In this document: positions 1-8,896 of the stretch, piece after piece
Numbering within the stretch: position 1 is the first letter of the stretch
How the letters are laid out: every line of letters starts with the position of its first letter
From: Opitutia bacterium
GTDB taxonomy: Bacteria > Verrucomicrobiota > Verrucomicrobiia > Opitutales > UBA953
DNA: 64,000 bases
Reading direction: 5' to 3'
NCBI GenBank assembly: GCA_947453335.1
Contig: CANGFP010000003.1
Coordinates: forward strand, 224,704-288,703
Made by a program: the position numbers and the translations under genes
Notes under the pieces: model-generated
The model's input: the letters and a program-made list of their open reading frames with translations, nothing else
What the model was told of the DNA's origin: nothing
Databases searched by the model: none

Positions 1-870
1 GCTCTGCGGGCTCGCCAGCACGTCCGCGGAGACTTCCTCGCCGGGGTGCGCCGGGAGGCAGTGCATGAAGTAGGCCGAGGGCTTCGCGAGCGCCATCAGC
101 TTGGCGTTTACCTGGTAGGGCTGCATCAGCTTAAGGCGCTCGGCTTTCTCGGCCTCCATGCCCATGCTGACCCAGACGTCCGTGTAGACCATGTCGGCGC
201 CCTTGACGGCGGCGGCGGCGTCGGTCGTGAAGGTGAAGGTCTCCTTGAGGCCGTCGGCCTTGAGCTGCGCACGGACCTCCGCGCCCGGCTCGTAGCCGGC
301 GGGACCGGCGAGGGCGATCTCCGCGCCGAGCGCGGCGCCGCCGAGGACGAACGAATTCGCCATGTTGCAGGCGGTGTCGCCGAGGAAGGCGATCTTCCTG
401 CCCTTCAGCGAGGCGGCGTACTGTTCCGGACGGCCCGGCGCGTAGCGCTCGGCCAACGTGAACATGTCCGTCATGAACTGGCAGGGGTGCAGGAAGTCGG
501 ACAGCGCGTTGACGACGGGCATCGTACCGCAGCGGGCGAACTCCTCGAGGAGGGCGTGCTCGTGGCAGCGGATGACCATGCCGTGCAGGTAGCGTGAAAG
601 GACCTTCGCGGTGTCTGCGACGGTCTCGCCGCGCGAGAGCTGCAGGTCGTCGGCGTTGAGCATCACCGGCAGGCCGCCGAGCTCATGCACGCCGACCTGG
701 AAGGAGACGCGCGTCCGGGTGCTCTTCTTGAAGAACATCAGGCCCCAGGACTGGCGGGCGAGGTCCGAGGCCGTCGCCCGGCCGCGGGCGGCCTTCAGCG
801 CGGCGGCTTGGGCGAAGACCGCCGAGATCTCGGCGGCGGAAAGGTCGGTCTCCTTCAGGAAGTGACGCAT
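1..870 (-). CDS. argF: Ornithine carbamoyltransferase, C-terminus cut by window edge
   Basis: Transfers the carbamoyl group from carbamoyl phosphate to ornithine to make citrulline, a cytoplasmic step of arginine synthesis. 290 residues are visible from the ATG at 870; the reading frame is still open at base 1, so the end lies outside the window. The carbamoyl-phosphate loop STRTR is at residues 50-54. The family signature HCLPA lies about 16 residues before the window edge, so only a short C-terminal piece should be missing. It is the last visible gene of argC-argJ-argB-argD-argF and starts 67 bases after argD ends. The HCLPA motif and the arginine context favour the anabolic enzyme over other carbamoyltransferases. 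Confidence 0.95.
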   Translation of the reverse strand, partial: MRHFLKETDLSAAEISAVFAQAAALKAARGRATASDLARQSWGLMFFKKSTRTRVSFQVGVHELGGLPVMLNADDLQLSRGETVADTAKVLSRYLHGMVIRCHEHALLEEFARCGTMPVVNALSDFLHPCQFMTDMFTLAERYAPGRPEQYAASLKGRKIAFLGDTACNMANSFVLGGAALGAEIALAGPAGYEPGAEVRAQLKADGLKETFTFTTDAAAAVKGADMVYTDVWVSMGMEAEKAERLKLMQPYQVNAKLMALAKPSAYFMHCLPAHPGEEVSADVLASPQS

Positions 871-937
871 CTCGGAAAGCGGTTGAAGATAGGCAGAGTC
901 GCCTGCTTGGACAGCGGAAAATAAGGGCCTACGCGGC

Positions 938-2158
938 CTAGGCGACCTTCCAGTCGCGCAAGACCTTCGTCAGGATCGCCACGGACTCGGCCAGCTCGGC
1001 TTCGGTGGCCACCAACGGGGGCAGCAACCGGACGGCGACGCCGCCCGCCGGGGCGGTCAGCAGACCGGCCTCACGCAGGGCCGTGACGACCGGAACGGGA
1101 TCGATGGTCAGGATGACGCCGACCATGTAGCCCGCGCCGCGGACCTCCTTCACGAGGTCGGGGCGTAGAGCGACGAGGCCACGCAGGGCCGCATGCCAAG
1201 CCGGAACCTGGGCGTTTACCTTGGCGAGGAGCTGTTCCGATTCGATGACCTCGAGCACGGCGAGGCCCGCGGTGGCCGCGAGCGCGCCGCCGCCGAAGGT
1301 CGTGCCGTGCGAACCGGCGGTGAACAGGTCGTCGTGGGGCGGAGCCATCCAGATGGCCCCGATGGGGAAGCCGCCACCGAGGCCCTTGGCCATGGCGATG
1401 GCGTCCGGCTTCACGCCCGCACGCTCGAACGCGAAGAAGGTGCCGGTCCGGCCGACGCCGCATTGGATCTCGTCGATCATCAGCAGGACGTTGCGTTCGG
1501 TGCAGATGCGCCGAAGGCCCTGCAGAAACTCCACGGTGGCGGGGAACACCCCGCCCTCCCCTTGGATGGTCTCAAGGAGCACGGCCGCGGTGGTCTTGGC
1601 GTCGATGGCCTTGTCCCACGCGGCGAGGTCGTTGAGCGGCGCGGCGGCGAAGCCGGACAGCAGCGGACGGAAGCCCTTCTGGATCTTCTCCTGTGGCGTG
1701 GCGGACATGCCGCCAAAGGTGCGGCCATGGAAGGCCTTCTCGGCGACGACGACGCCGATGCAGGCGCCTTCGGCGCCGGACTTCCGCAGGCCGTGCAGAC
1801 GCGCGAGCTTCAGGAGGCCTTCGTTGGCCTCCGCCCCGCTGTTGCAGAAGATCGCCCGCCCCGGCCCGCAATAACGGCTCAGCGCGGCCGCCAGACGGCC
1901 TTGCGGCTCGTTGCGGTAGAGGTTGCTGACGTGGACGAGCTTCGCGGCCTGCTCCTGCACGCGCTTCACCCACACGGGATGGGCGTGGCCCAACGCGTTG
2001 ACGGCGATGCCGGAGGCGAAGTCGAGGTAAGGCTTGCCGGCGGCGTCCCAGACGCGGCAACCCTCGCCCCGCACCAGGGTGACGGGCGGAGCGCCGTAGT
2101 TGTGCGCGAGATGCTTGGCGTAAAGCTCGGCCGTCGGGTCTGAAGAGGCGGTGCTCAT
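938..2158 (-). CDS. argD: Acetylornithine aminotransferase
   Basis: A class III PLP-dependent aminotransferase that converts N-acetylglutamate semialdehyde to N-acetylornithine with glutamate as amino donor. Its 406 residues match the family length. The PLP lysine is K258 in AMAKGLGGGFPIG, and the cofactor-binding aspartate is D229 in MIDEIQCG. The start codon shares one base with the argB stop (TGATG), so translation is probably coupled. Family members can also act as succinyldiaminopimelate or ornithine aminotransferases; the arg operon setting makes ArgD the best call. Confidence 0.95.
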   Translation of the reverse strand: MSTASSDPTAELYAKHLAHNYGAPPVTLVRGEGCRVWDAAGKPYLDFASGIAVNALGHAHPVWVKRVQEQAAKLVHVSNLYRNEPQGRLAAALSRYCGPGRAIFCNSGAEANEGLLKLARLHGLRKSGAEGACIGVVVAEKAFHGRTFGGMSATPQEKIQKGFRPLLSGFAAAPLNDLAAWDKAIDAKTTAAVLLETIQGEGGVFPATVEFLQGLRRICTERNVLLMIDEIQCGVGRTGTFFAFERAGVKPDAIAMAKGLGGGFPIGAIWMAPPHDDLFTAGSHGTTFGGGALAATAGLAVLEVIESEQLLAKVNAQVPAWHAALRGLVALRPDLVKEVRGAGYMVGVILTIDPVPVVTALREAGLLTAPAGGVAVRLLPPLVATEAELAESVAILTKVLRDWKVA

Positions 2159-3042
2159 CAGCCGTGGACGATTTCGGTGCCGATGCCCTTGTCCGTGAAG
2201 ACCTCGAGCAGCAAGGCATGGGGGACGCGGCCGTCGATGAAGTGCACGCGGCGCACGCCTTCCTTCAGGGCCTTCACGGCGCTGTCGACCTTCGGGATCA
2301 TGCCGCCGGCGATGACGCCCTTGCGCTTGAGCTCGTCGACTTCGCTGACCTTCAGCGTGGTGATGAGCGTGGAGGGATCCTTCGGGTCAGCCAGCAGGCC
2401 GGGGACGTCGCTCATGAAGATGAGGCGGCGGGCACGGAGCGAGTTGGCGACGGCGGCGGCGGCGACGTCGGCGTTGGTGTTGTAAGCCTGGTCGTCGGCG
2501 TCCAAGGCGATGGGGGAAACCACCGGGAGGTGTCCGTCCGCGAGGGCCTTCTTGATCAGCTTCGTCTTCACGAACTTGATGTCGCCGACGAAACCGATGT
2601 CGCACGGCTTCCCCTGCTCGTCCGTCCCCATGAGCTTCTCGCACAGGTTGACGTGGTTGCCGGGCATGCCGAGCGGGTTGGCGCCGCGCGCCTTGAGGGA
2701 TTCGCAGATCTGGCCGTTGATCTCGCCGTTGAGGGTCTCCTCGACGATCTTCACGGTGGCGGCGTCGGTGACGCGCATGCCGCCGCGGAACTCCGACTTG
2801 ATGCCGGCCTTGTCCATGGCGCGCGTGATGGCCTTGCCGCCTCCGTGCACGACGACGACCTGGATGCCGACGGCCGCGAGGAAGGCGATGTCCGTGGCCA
2901 CGCGGTCGCGGCCCTCGGGGTTCGGGTCGTCCATGAAGCTGCCGCCGTACTTCACCACGAAGGTGGAGCCGCGGAACTTCTGGATGTACGGCAGGGCTTC
3001 GAGAAGGACCTCGGATTTGTTGTGCGCGGCTTGCGTGCTCAT
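2158..3042 (-). CDS. argB: Acetylglutamate kinase
   Basis: Phosphorylates N-acetylglutamate, the second step of arginine synthesis. The 294-residue protein has the amino-acid-kinase fold signatures: [11 protein letters not shown] near the N-terminus, the glycine-rich [10 protein letters not shown] loop, and a C-terminal region ending in GTEIVHG. The length and an N-terminal segment preceding the kinase core resemble the arginine-sensitive hexameric class, but feedback inhibition cannot be read reliably from sequence alone. It lies between argJ (55-base gap) and argD (one-base overlap). The start ATG at 3042 matches the usual N-terminal length. Confidence 0.96.
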   Translation of the reverse strand: MSTQAAHNKSEVLLEALPYIQKFRGSTFVVKYGGSFMDDPNPEGRDRVATDIAFLAAVGIQVVVVHGGGKAITRAMDKAGIKSEFRGGMRVTDAATVKIVEETLNGEINGQICESLKARGANPLGMPGNHVNLCEKLMGTDEQGKPCDIGFVGDIKFVKTKLIKKALADGHLPVVSPIALDADDQAYNTNADVAAAAVANSLRARRLIFMSDVPGLLADPKDPSTLITTLKVSEVDELKRKGVIAGGMIPKVDSAVKALKEGVRRVHFIDGRVPHALLLEVFTDKGIGTEIVHG

Positions 3043-3097
3043 CTGGCGGACGGGAAGTGTCGGCGGGTCGGCGGGTCGGGCAAACGGAAAATGGACC

Positions 3098-4327
3098 CTA
3101 CTCGCTCTTGTTGTAGTTCACGTAACCGTCGGTGAGGTCCGAGGCCAGCAGGCGGAACCGGGCGTCGCCGAGGTGCAGGTGCAGGCGCACCCGGAACTGG
3201 CGGGCCTTCACGACTTCCTTCCACCTGGGCTTGTTCTCCGGCAGCGGGCGACCGCCCAGCACGGCCGGGACGTCCTCGTAATGGATGTCGAGCTTGGCCT
3301 CGTCGAGGCCGGTCCGGGCGTAGCCGGCGGCATCCGCCAGGCGGCCCCAGTTCGGGTCTTCGCCGAACCAGGAGGACTTCACGAGCAGGGAGTTGCCGAT
3401 CGCGCGGGCGATCTTCTCGGCGTCGGCGCGGGTGCGGGCGCCGTCGACCTCGACGGCCACGACCTTGGTGATCTTCTCGCCGTCGCCGACGATCTTCTCC
3501 GCCAAGGCGAAGCAGACGCGGTCCAGCGCCTCCTGGAACAGGCGGTTGAGCTCGGCGGGCGCGCCGGGTCCGACGGACAGCTGCGAGACGCCGGAGGCGA
3601 GCAGGATGACGGTGTCGTTGGTCGACATGTCGCCGTCGACGCTGACGCAGTTGAAGGACTGGTCGGCGGCGGCCTTGAGCGCGGTCTTCAGGAAAGCGGG
3701 CTCGGCGGCGGCGTCGGTGCAGACGAAGGCCAGCATCGTGGCCATGTTGGGCTCGATCATGCCCGCGCCCTTGGCGAAGCCGGCGACGGTGATGGTCCTG
3801 CCCTGCCAGGTGAAGCGTGCGGTGCAGGTCTTCGGACGCGTGTCGGAGGTGAGGATGGCGTTGGCCGCGCGCACGCCTTCGGCGGCGTCGCGGGACAGGC
3901 GCGCGGCGGCGGCCTGGGCCCCGGCGGCGATCTTCGCCATCGGGAGGAGCTCGCCGATGCGGCCGGTGGAGCACACGAGGAAGGCCTCGCCGGCGTGGCC
4001 GGCGGCGGTGGCGCCCAGCTCCGCCATGCGGACGGCGTCGGCGTCCCCCTGCGTCGAGGTGCAGGCGTTGGCGTTGCCGCTGTTCGCGATCACGCCGCGG
4101 ACGCGGCCTTGCGCCGACGCCAAGGTCGCCTGCGAGATGCGCACGGGGCCGGCCTTGACGTCGTTGGTGGTGAAGACGCCGGCGGCCGCGCACGGCTGGT
4201 CGGCGACGATGAGCGCGAGGTCCAGGCGGTCCTGGCCTTTGTTGCGGATGTCGCAGGCGGCGGCGCCGACCCGGAAGCCGGGGACGTCGGTGACGCCCGG
4301 GGAATCGTTCGTGAATTCGAGGGACAT
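3098..4327 (-). CDS. argJ: Bifunctional glutamate N-acetyltransferase / ornithine acetyltransferase
   Basis: ArgJ moves the acetyl group from N-acetylornithine to glutamate, recycling it so that arginine synthesis runs as a cycle. Some members also use acetyl-CoA. The 409-residue precursor carries the self-cleavage site MATML; the nucleophile should be T197, splitting the chain into alpha and beta subunits. Family motifs GVFTTN and NSGNANACT are present. No separate acetylglutamate synthase is visible nearby, which fits a bifunctional enzyme, but that is inference. It starts 7 bases after argC stops, so the two are very probably co-transcribed. Confidence 0.95.
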   Translation of the reverse strand: MSLEFTNDSPGVTDVPGFRVGAAACDIRNKGQDRLDLALIVADQPCAAAGVFTTNDVKAGPVRISQATLASAQGRVRGVIANSGNANACTSTQGDADAVRMAELGATAAGHAGEAFLVCSTGRIGELLPMAKIAAGAQAAAARLSRDAAEGVRAANAILTSDTRPKTCTARFTWQGRTITVAGFAKGAGMIEPNMATMLAFVCTDAAAEPAFLKTALKAAADQSFNCVSVDGDMSTNDTVILLASGVSQLSVGPGAPAELNRLFQEALDRVCFALAEKIVGDGEKITKVVAVEVDGARTRADAEKIARAIGNSLLVKSSWFGEDPNWGRLADAAGYARTGLDEAKLDIHYEDVPAVLGGRPLPENKPRWKEVVKARQFRVRLHLHLGDARFRLLASDLTDGYVNYNKSE

Positions 4328-4334
4328 GGGAAGC

Positions 4335-5384
4335 TTAGCGGAGGCCGGCGGTCTCGGACCAACCCATCAGGAGGTTCAGCGCCTGGACGGCCTGGCCGCC
4401 CGCGCCCTTCAGCAGGTTGTCGATGACGGACGTGATGACGAGGTTGCCCGTGCGCGCGTCGGCGACGACCGACATCGCCACGCGGTTGGTGTTCGCGACG
4501 TGCGCGGTGTCGGGGAAGTCGCCCGACTTGAGGACGGTGACGAAGGGGCGGCCGGCGTAGGCCTGCTGCCACGCGGCCTCGACCTGCGCGGCGGTCACGC
4601 CCGCGGCGGGGACGACGATGGTCGTGGCGATGCCGCGGTGCATGGGCGCGAGGTGCGGATTGAACTGCACGACGACGGGCTGGCCGGCGGCGGCGCCGAA
4701 CTGCTCCTCGATCTCCGCGAGGTGGCGGTGGCCGGGGATGCCGTAGGCCTTGATCGAGCTGTCGCGCTCGCAGAAGAGGTAGCCGACGTCGGCCTTCTTG
4801 CCGGCGCCGGAGACGCCGCTGTAGGAGTTGATGACGAGCTGGCCGGGCGCGGGCTTGACCAGACCGGCACGCAGCAAGGGCACGAGCGGCACCTGGATGC
4901 TGGTCGGATAGCACCCGGGGCACGCGATCAGCTTCGCCTGCTTCCAGGCGTCGTCGCGCTGGAGCTCCGGCACGACGTACCGGGCTTCGGCGGCGAGCGC
5001 CGGGGCGGGATGGTCATGGCCATAGTACTTCTTGTACAGCGCGAGGTCGCGGAGGCGGAAGTCCGCGGAGAGGTCGAGCACGCGCTTGCCGGCCGCGACG
5101 AGGGGCTGTGCGTATTCGGCGGCGACGCCGTGCGGCAGCGCGAGGAACCAGACGGCGACGTCGGAGGCGGCGCACTCGGCGGGCGAGGACGCGGAGAACC
5201 GCAGGTCGGCGTCGACGATCCCCCGCAGGCGCGGGAGCTCGTCCGCGACGGCCTTGCCGGCCAGGCTGCGCGAGCAGACGGCGGCGAGCTGGACGTGGGG
5301 GTGGCGCGCGAGGACGCGGACGAGTTCTTCGCCGGTGTACCCGGAGGCGCCGACGATGCCGACTTTGGTCAAGGGCTGCGACAT
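4335..5384 (-). CDS. argC: N-acetyl-gamma-glutamyl-phosphate reductase
   Basis: NADPH-dependent reduction of acetylglutamyl phosphate to the semialdehyde, third step of arginine synthesis. 349 residues. The N-terminal Rossmann motif is VGIVGASGYTGEEL (residues 8-21), and the catalytic cysteine is C158 in PGCYPTS. This is the first gene of the arg operon. A GATAAT hexamer ends only 6 bases before its ATG at 5384, so the transcript may begin at or next to the start codon. The rpsI terminator lies about 60 bases upstream. Confidence 0.96.
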   Translation of the reverse strand: MSQPLTKVGIVGASGYTGEELVRVLARHPHVQLAAVCSRSLAGKAVADELPRLRGIVDADLRFSASSPAECAASDVAVWFLALPHGVAAEYAQPLVAAGKRVLDLSADFRLRDLALYKKYYGHDHPAPALAAEARYVVPELQRDDAWKQAKLIACPGCYPTSIQVPLVPLLRAGLVKPAPGQLVINSYSGVSGAGKKADVGYLFCERDSSIKAYGIPGHRHLAEIEEQFGAAAGQPVVVQFNPHLAPMHRGIATTIVVPAAGVTAAQVEAAWQQAYAGRPFVTVLKSGDFPDTAHVANTNRVAMSVVADARTGNLVITSVIDNLLKGAGGQAVQALNLLMGWSETAGLR

Positions 5385-5390
5385 GGCTGT

Positions 5391-5396
5391 ATTATC
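5391..5396 (-). promoter_or_regulatory. Candidate -10 element of the arg operon
   Basis: Read on the minus strand the hexamer is GATAAT, five of six matches to the sigma-70 consensus, in an AT-rich stretch between the rpsI terminator and argC. No good -35 element is seen 16-18 bases upstream. Its position 6 bases before the ATG implies an almost leaderless mRNA. No arginine-repressor box was recognised. Confidence 0.35.
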
Positions 5397-5447
5397 AGAT
5401 GATTAGAGGACGAATAGGCGGTTGGACACAGAAAACTAGGCAACAAA

Positions 5448-5470
5448 AAGGCCCCGGAGTCCGGGGCCTT
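5448..5470 (-). terminator. Rho-independent terminator after rpsI
   Basis: An 11-base perfect inverted repeat (arms 5448-5458 and 5460-5470) is followed on the minus strand by TTTTTG. It lies 24 bases past the rpsI stop and ends the rplM-rpsI transcript before the arg operon. Confidence 0.85.
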
Positions 5471-5493
5471 CGTGGTTCCTGTCTCGGCGCGGT

Positions 5494-5895
5494 TTAGCGC
5501 TTGGAGAACTGGAAGCGCTTGCGGGCGCCAGGACGGCCGGGCTTCTTACGTTCGCGCATGCGACCGTCGCGGGTCAGCAGGCCTTCCTTCTTCAGGGGCG
5601 CGCGGAGCTCGGGGTTCATCTTCTGGATCGCACGGGCGAGGCCGTGGGAGATCGCGCCGGCCTGGCCGTTGGGGCCGCCGCCGATGACGTTGACCGTCAC
5701 GTCGACCTGACCTTCGAGACCGGCGGTGCGGATCGGGGCGGTCGCGGCCTTGGCGAGGGCTTCGGTGTAGAGGTATTCCTCAAGGGGCTTGCCGTTGATG
5801 GAGATGGAGCCGGTACCGGTCGTGAGACGGATACGAGCCGAGGCGGTCTTGCGACGGCCGACGGCGGTGATGGCGGAGGACTTGGTGGCGCTCAT
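5494..5895 (-). CDS. rpsI: Small ribosomal subunit protein uS9
   Basis: A 30S protein whose C-terminal tail reaches the P-site tRNA. 133 residues. The N-terminal motif GRRKTASARI is at about residues 12-21, and the conserved end KPGRPGARKRFQFSKR carries the invariant terminal KR. It follows rplM by 20 bases, the near-universal rplM-rpsI pair. The region before its ATG is CU-rich and has no Shine-Dalgarno sequence. Confidence 0.98.
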   Translation of the reverse strand: MSATKSSAITAVGRRKTASARIRLTTGTGSISINGKPLEEYLYTEALAKAATAPIRTAGLEGQVDVTVNVIGGGPNGQAGAISHGLARAIQKMNPELRAPLKKEGLLTRDGRMRERKKPGRPGARKRFQFSKR

Positions 5896-5915
5896 TTAAG
5901 GAAGAGGTGGGGCGA

Positions 5916-6359
5916 TTAGACCTTCTTGAACTCGGGGAAAGGCACCGGATTCGAGGCGGCGTGCTCGTGCTTGTCGCCGGCGTAGACGCGGAGCTTGGTC
6001 AGCATGTCGTTGGCGAGGCGGTTCTTCGGGAGCATGCCCTTGACGGCGTGCGTGACGAGGAACTCGGGGCGACGCTCGCGCATGGCGGCGGCGGTGCGGC
6101 GGTAGGCGGTGCCGACCCAACCGGTGTAGAACATGTACGTCTTGTCCGTTTCCTTGGCGCCGGTGAGGCGGACCTTGTCGGCGTTGATCACGATGACGTA
6201 GTCACCGGTGTCGACGTGCGGGGTGTAGGTGGGCTTGTGACGGCCGCGGAGGACATTGGCGATCTTGACGGCGAGGCGGCCGAGGACCTGGTCCTTGGCG
6301 TCGATGACGTACCAGGTCTTGTCCTTGAGCTGCACGTTCTTGGCTAGCGTGGTCTTCAT
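5916..6359 (-). CDS. rplM: Large ribosomal subunit protein uL13
   Basis: An early-assembly 50S protein. The 147 residues include the family features WYVIDAKDQVLGRLA near the N-terminus, GDYVIVINADKV in the middle and AVKGMLPKNRL towards the C-terminus. It is the first gene of the rplM-rpsI operon. A TTGACG/ATTTTC promoter-like pair lies 16-44 bases upstream, which would give a leader of only about nine bases. Confidence 0.98.
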   Translation of the reverse strand: MKTTLAKNVQLKDKTWYVIDAKDQVLGRLAVKIANVLRGRHKPTYTPHVDTGDYVIVINADKVRLTGAKETDKTYMFYTGWVGTAYRRTAAAMRERRPEFLVTHAVKGMLPKNRLANDMLTKLRVYAGDKHEHAASNPVPFPEFKKV

Positions 6360-6374
6360 AAAGAGGGAAAGTCG

Positions 6375-6403
6375 GAAAATGAGAAGTCACCCCCCTCCGT
6401 CAA
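6375..6403 (-). promoter_or_regulatory. Candidate promoter of rplM-rpsI
   Basis: On the minus strand, TTGACG (6403-6398) is separated by 17 bases from ATTTTC (6380-6375). The -35 is good and the -10 is weak. Transcription from it would start about 9 bases before the rplM ATG. The region further upstream up to the 6465 terminator is AT-richer than average and could hold another promoter. Confidence 0.35.
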
Positions 6404-6464
6404 CACCTGATTACGGGTTTTTAGGGGATAACACCCTCCCCCGGTGTCCAAGGCCCTAAAACAA

Positions 6465-6492
6465 GAAAGGCGCGACCGGAGTCGCGCCTTTC
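6465..6492 (-). terminator. Rho-independent terminator after the outer-membrane-like gene
   Basis: A perfect 12-base stem (6465-6476 with 6481-6492) has a four-base loop and is followed on the minus strand by TTGTTTT. It lies 22 bases past the stop of the gene at 6515. Confidence 0.85.
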
Positions 6493-6514
6493 GGGCCAAA
6501 ATCCTAAGCAGGGC

Positions 6515-7303
6515 TTAGAACTTGAAGTTGGCGTAGGCCTTGAGCCAGACCGAGGAGCCGGAGGTCTTGACCTGGCCGTCGGTGTTGTAGGCCCAGTTCA
6601 GGCCGAGACCGACCTTGGCACCGGTACCGATGCGGCGGGTCACGTCAGCCGAGGCGCCGAGGTAGACGTAGGCGTTCTTGACGTCGTAGGAGGTCGCCTT
6701 GGCGTCGACAAGGCCAAGGTAGGCCTTGGTTTCGAGGTCGAAGCCCGGGACGCCGAGGTCCTTGCCTTCGAAGTCCTTCTGGGCGGAGACCACGAAGTTG
6801 GTCTGCTTGAGGTCGGTGTCGTAGTAGAGGTAGGCGGAGGGCGTCAGGAAGGCCTTCGAGAGCTTGAGGCCGGCGTAGACCTGGCGGCTGCGGTCAGCCT
6901 GCGTGTAGCCCTTAGCGGAGAGCGTCGCACCGGCGTTGGCGCCGGCGGTGTTGCTGCGGGACACGCCGACTTCGACCTGACCGACGCTGGTCCAATCGGT
7001 GCGGGCACCGATGGCGAGGGAGCGCTCGAAGTTGTCGGCGTTGTAGAAGCTGACGTAGGCGTTGACGCCGGCGAAACCGGGGACGGCGGACTCGACGGTC
7101 ACCGTGGACTGGATCTTACCTTCGGTGTCGGAGCGGGTCTTGCCGAGGTAGACGTTCTTGTCGCTCCAGCCGAAGCGGCCGGCGACGGAGATGTCGGAGG
7201 AAGGGGTGGCGGCGGCCGGAGCGGAGACGGCCGAGGTGGCGGTCTGGGCGTAGGCGGAACCAGCGGTGAGGGCGGCGAGCGCCAGGGCGGTGATGTTCTT
7301 CAT
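6515..7303 (-). CDS. Putative secreted outer-membrane beta-barrel protein, unknown function
   Basis: The 262-residue protein starts with a signal peptide (MKNITALALAALTAGSAYAQ, likely cut after AYA). An alanine/threonine/serine/proline linker runs to about residue 35. The rest has alternating polar and hydrophobic stretches and ends in an aromatic residue (NFKF), as outer-membrane barrels do. I do not recognise a named family. An in-frame upstream GTG or ATG would add 16 residues ahead of the signal peptide, so the ATG at 7303 is preferred. It has its own downstream terminator and begins shortly after the icd terminator. Its ACCTATGAA start context is shared with the porin at 27055. Confidence 0.75.
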   Translation of the reverse strand: MKNITALALAALTAGSAYAQTATSAVSAPAAATPSSDISVAGRFGWSDKNVYLGKTRSDTEGKIQSTVTVESAVPGFAGVNAYVSFYNADNFERSLAIGARTDWTSVGQVEVGVSRSNTAGANAGATLSAKGYTQADRSRQVYAGLKLSKAFLTPSAYLYYDTDLKQTNFVVSAQKDFEGKDLGVPGFDLETKAYLGLVDAKATSYDVKNAYVYLGASADVTRRIGTGAKVGLGLNWAYNTDGQVKTSGSSVWLKAYANFKF

Positions 7304-7329
7304 AGGTTGGGTCAGGAGGCTGTTTTGTA

Positions 7330-7377
7330 CCCCAAAAACAAGCGATGGCAAGCCCCCTTTAGAGGCCTGCCATCGCG
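7330..7377 (-). terminator. Rho-independent terminator after icd
   Basis: Nine-base arms GCGATGGCA (7377-7369) and TGCCATCGC (7350-7342) enclose a 17-base loop. On the minus strand they are followed by TTGTTTTTG. It sits between the icd stop (7411) and the next minus-strand start (7303), leaving under 30 bases for a promoter. Confidence 0.7.
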
Positions 7378-7410
7378 GCGGAACGTCGGTTGGGTGAGGC
7401 TACCGACCGG

Positions 7411-8670
7411 TTACATCGACGCGATGATCGCGTCGCCGAACTCGGAGCACTTGATCTCGGTCGCGCCCTGCATCTGGCGGGCGAAGTCGTAGGTCACGCG
7501 GCCACCACCGATGGCGCCGTTGAGACCCTTGAGCACGAGGTCGGCCGCTTCGGTCCAACCCATGTAGCGGAGCATCATCTCTCCGGAGAGGACGACCGAG
7601 CCGGGATTGACGACGTCCTTGTTGGCGTACTTGGGCGCGGTGCCGTGGGTCGCCTCGAAGATCGCGTGGCCGGTAAGGTAGTTGATGTTGCCGCCGGGGG
7701 CGATGCCGATGCCGCCGACCTGCGCCGCGAGGGCGTCGGAGAGGTAGTCGCCGTTGAGGTTCAGCGTCGCGATGACGTCGAAGTCCGTCGGGCGGGTGAG
7801 CACCTGCTGGAGCGTGATGTCGGCGATGGCGTCCTTGATGACGAGGCCGGCGCCGGGCTTGCCTTCAGGGATCTTGCACCAGGGGCCGCCGTCGATCTCG
7901 ACCGCGCCGAACTCGCTCTTGGCCAGGTCGTAACCCCACTTCATGAAGGCACCTTCGGTGTACTTCATGATGTTGCCCTTGTGGACGAGGGTGAGCGACT
8001 TGCGCTTGTTGGTGATGGCGTACTGGATGGCCGAGCGGATGAGGCGCTCGGAACCGGGGCGGGACACGGGCTTGATGCCGATGCCGACGGTGCCGGGCTG
8101 CTCGGCGCCGAAGCGGATCTTCTTAAACTCCTTGGGGAAGTTCGTCTTGATGAACTCCAGGGTCTTGAGCGCGATCTCCGAACCGGCCTCGAAGTCGATG
8201 CCCGCGTAGATGTCCTCGGTGTTCTCGCGGAAGATGACCATGTCGACCTTGCCGGGGTTCTTCACGGGGGAAGGCACGCCGGTGAACCACTGCACGGGAC
8301 GGAGGCAGACGTAGAGGTCGAGCTGCTGGCGCAGGGCGACGTTGAGAGAGCGGATGCCGCCGCCGGTCGGGGTCGTCAGCGGGCCCTTGATGCCGACGAG
8401 GTAATCGCGGAAGGCGGTGAGGGTCTCCTCGGGCAGCCAGTTCTGGGTCTTGTTGAAGGCCTTCTCGCCCGCGAGGACCTCGAGCCATTGGATCTGGCGC
8501 TTGCCGGCGTAGGCCTTGGCCACGGCCGCGTCGAGGACGCGGACGGAAGCGCGCCAGATGTCGGGACCGGTGCCGTCGCCTTCGATGAAGGGGATGATGG
8601 GGCGGTCGGGGACCGTCAGCTTGCCGTTGGCGATGGTGATGCGGCCGGCGTTGGCAGGAGGGGTGCTCAT
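7411..8670 (-). CDS. icd: NADP-dependent isocitrate dehydrogenase
   Basis: TCA cycle enzyme that oxidatively decarboxylates isocitrate to 2-oxoglutarate. 419 residues, the length of the E. coli-type homodimer. The substrate-binding and phosphorylatable serine equivalent is S108 in [13 protein letters not shown]. The coenzyme site HGTAPKYA (342-349) has K347-Y348, the pair associated with NADP preference. Transcribed alone with its own terminator. A perfect CCCCCTAGGGGG palindrome lies 30 bases upstream of the ATG. Phosphorylation control by an AceK-like kinase cannot be judged here. Confidence 0.96.
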   Translation of the reverse strand: MSTPPANAGRITIANGKLTVPDRPIIPFIEGDGTGPDIWRASVRVLDAAVAKAYAGKRQIQWLEVLAGEKAFNKTQNWLPEETLTAFRDYLVGIKGPLTTPTGGGIRSLNVALRQQLDLYVCLRPVQWFTGVPSPVKNPGKVDMVIFRENTEDIYAGIDFEAGSEIALKTLEFIKTNFPKEFKKIRFGAEQPGTVGIGIKPVSRPGSERLIRSAIQYAITNKRKSLTLVHKGNIMKYTEGAFMKWGYDLAKSEFGAVEIDGGPWCKIPEGKPGAGLVIKDAIADITLQQVLTRPTDFDVIATLNLNGDYLSDALAAQVGGIGIAPGGNINYLTGHAIFEATHGTAPKYANKDVVNPGSVVLSGEMMLRYMGWTEAADLVLKGLNGAIGGGRVTYDFARQMQGATEIKCSEFGDAIIASM

Positions 8671-8699
8671 TGGTAAGGGTTAGGGAGGGAAACAAAGAC

Positions 8700-8711
8700 C
8701 CCCCTAGGGGG
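8700..8711. promoter_or_regulatory. Twelve-base palindrome upstream of icd
   Basis: CCCCCTAGGGGG is a perfect palindrome 30 bases before the icd ATG, followed on the plus strand by TTTT. It could be an operator or a small hairpin; no protein partner is recognised. Confidence 0.25.
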
Positions 8712-8750
8712 TTTTCAAGCCAACACCATCCGCGACCCCCACAAACAGAA

Positions 8751-8774
8751 AAGGACCCTCTTGCGAGGGTCCTT
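8751..8774 (-). terminator. Rho-independent terminator after the ribbon-helix-helix gene
   Basis: A ten-base perfect stem (8751-8760 with 8765-8774) with a TTGC loop is followed on the minus strand by TTCTGTTTGT. It ends the transcript of the gene at 8831 about 80 bases before icd starts. Confidence 0.8.
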
Positions 8775-8830
8775 GTGTTACCGGGGGTACCGGCGGCCTC
8801 CGTCGCGTAGGACGGAAAGTCTAAGAAGAA

Positions 8831-8896
8831 TTACTTCTTCTTGGACTTGGTGGCCTTCTTGGTGCTCTTCTTAGCAGCAGCCTTCTTCTTAGCCAT
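8831..8896 (-). CDS. Possible internally initiated 21-residue lysine-rich peptide
   Basis: In frame inside the ribbon-helix-helix gene, the ATG at 8896 is preceded by AAAGGAAACAACT, a purine-rich ribosome-binding site at good spacing and one of the clearest in the window. It would produce a 21-residue peptide with 11 lysines and no acidic residue, made only of M, A, K, S and T. The bases just before it are A-rich, unlike normal coding sequence here. It may be an independent small basic nucleic-acid-binding peptide, or the site may be chance within one long protein. Confidence 0.4.
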   Translation of the reverse strand: MAKKKAAAKKSTKKATKSKKK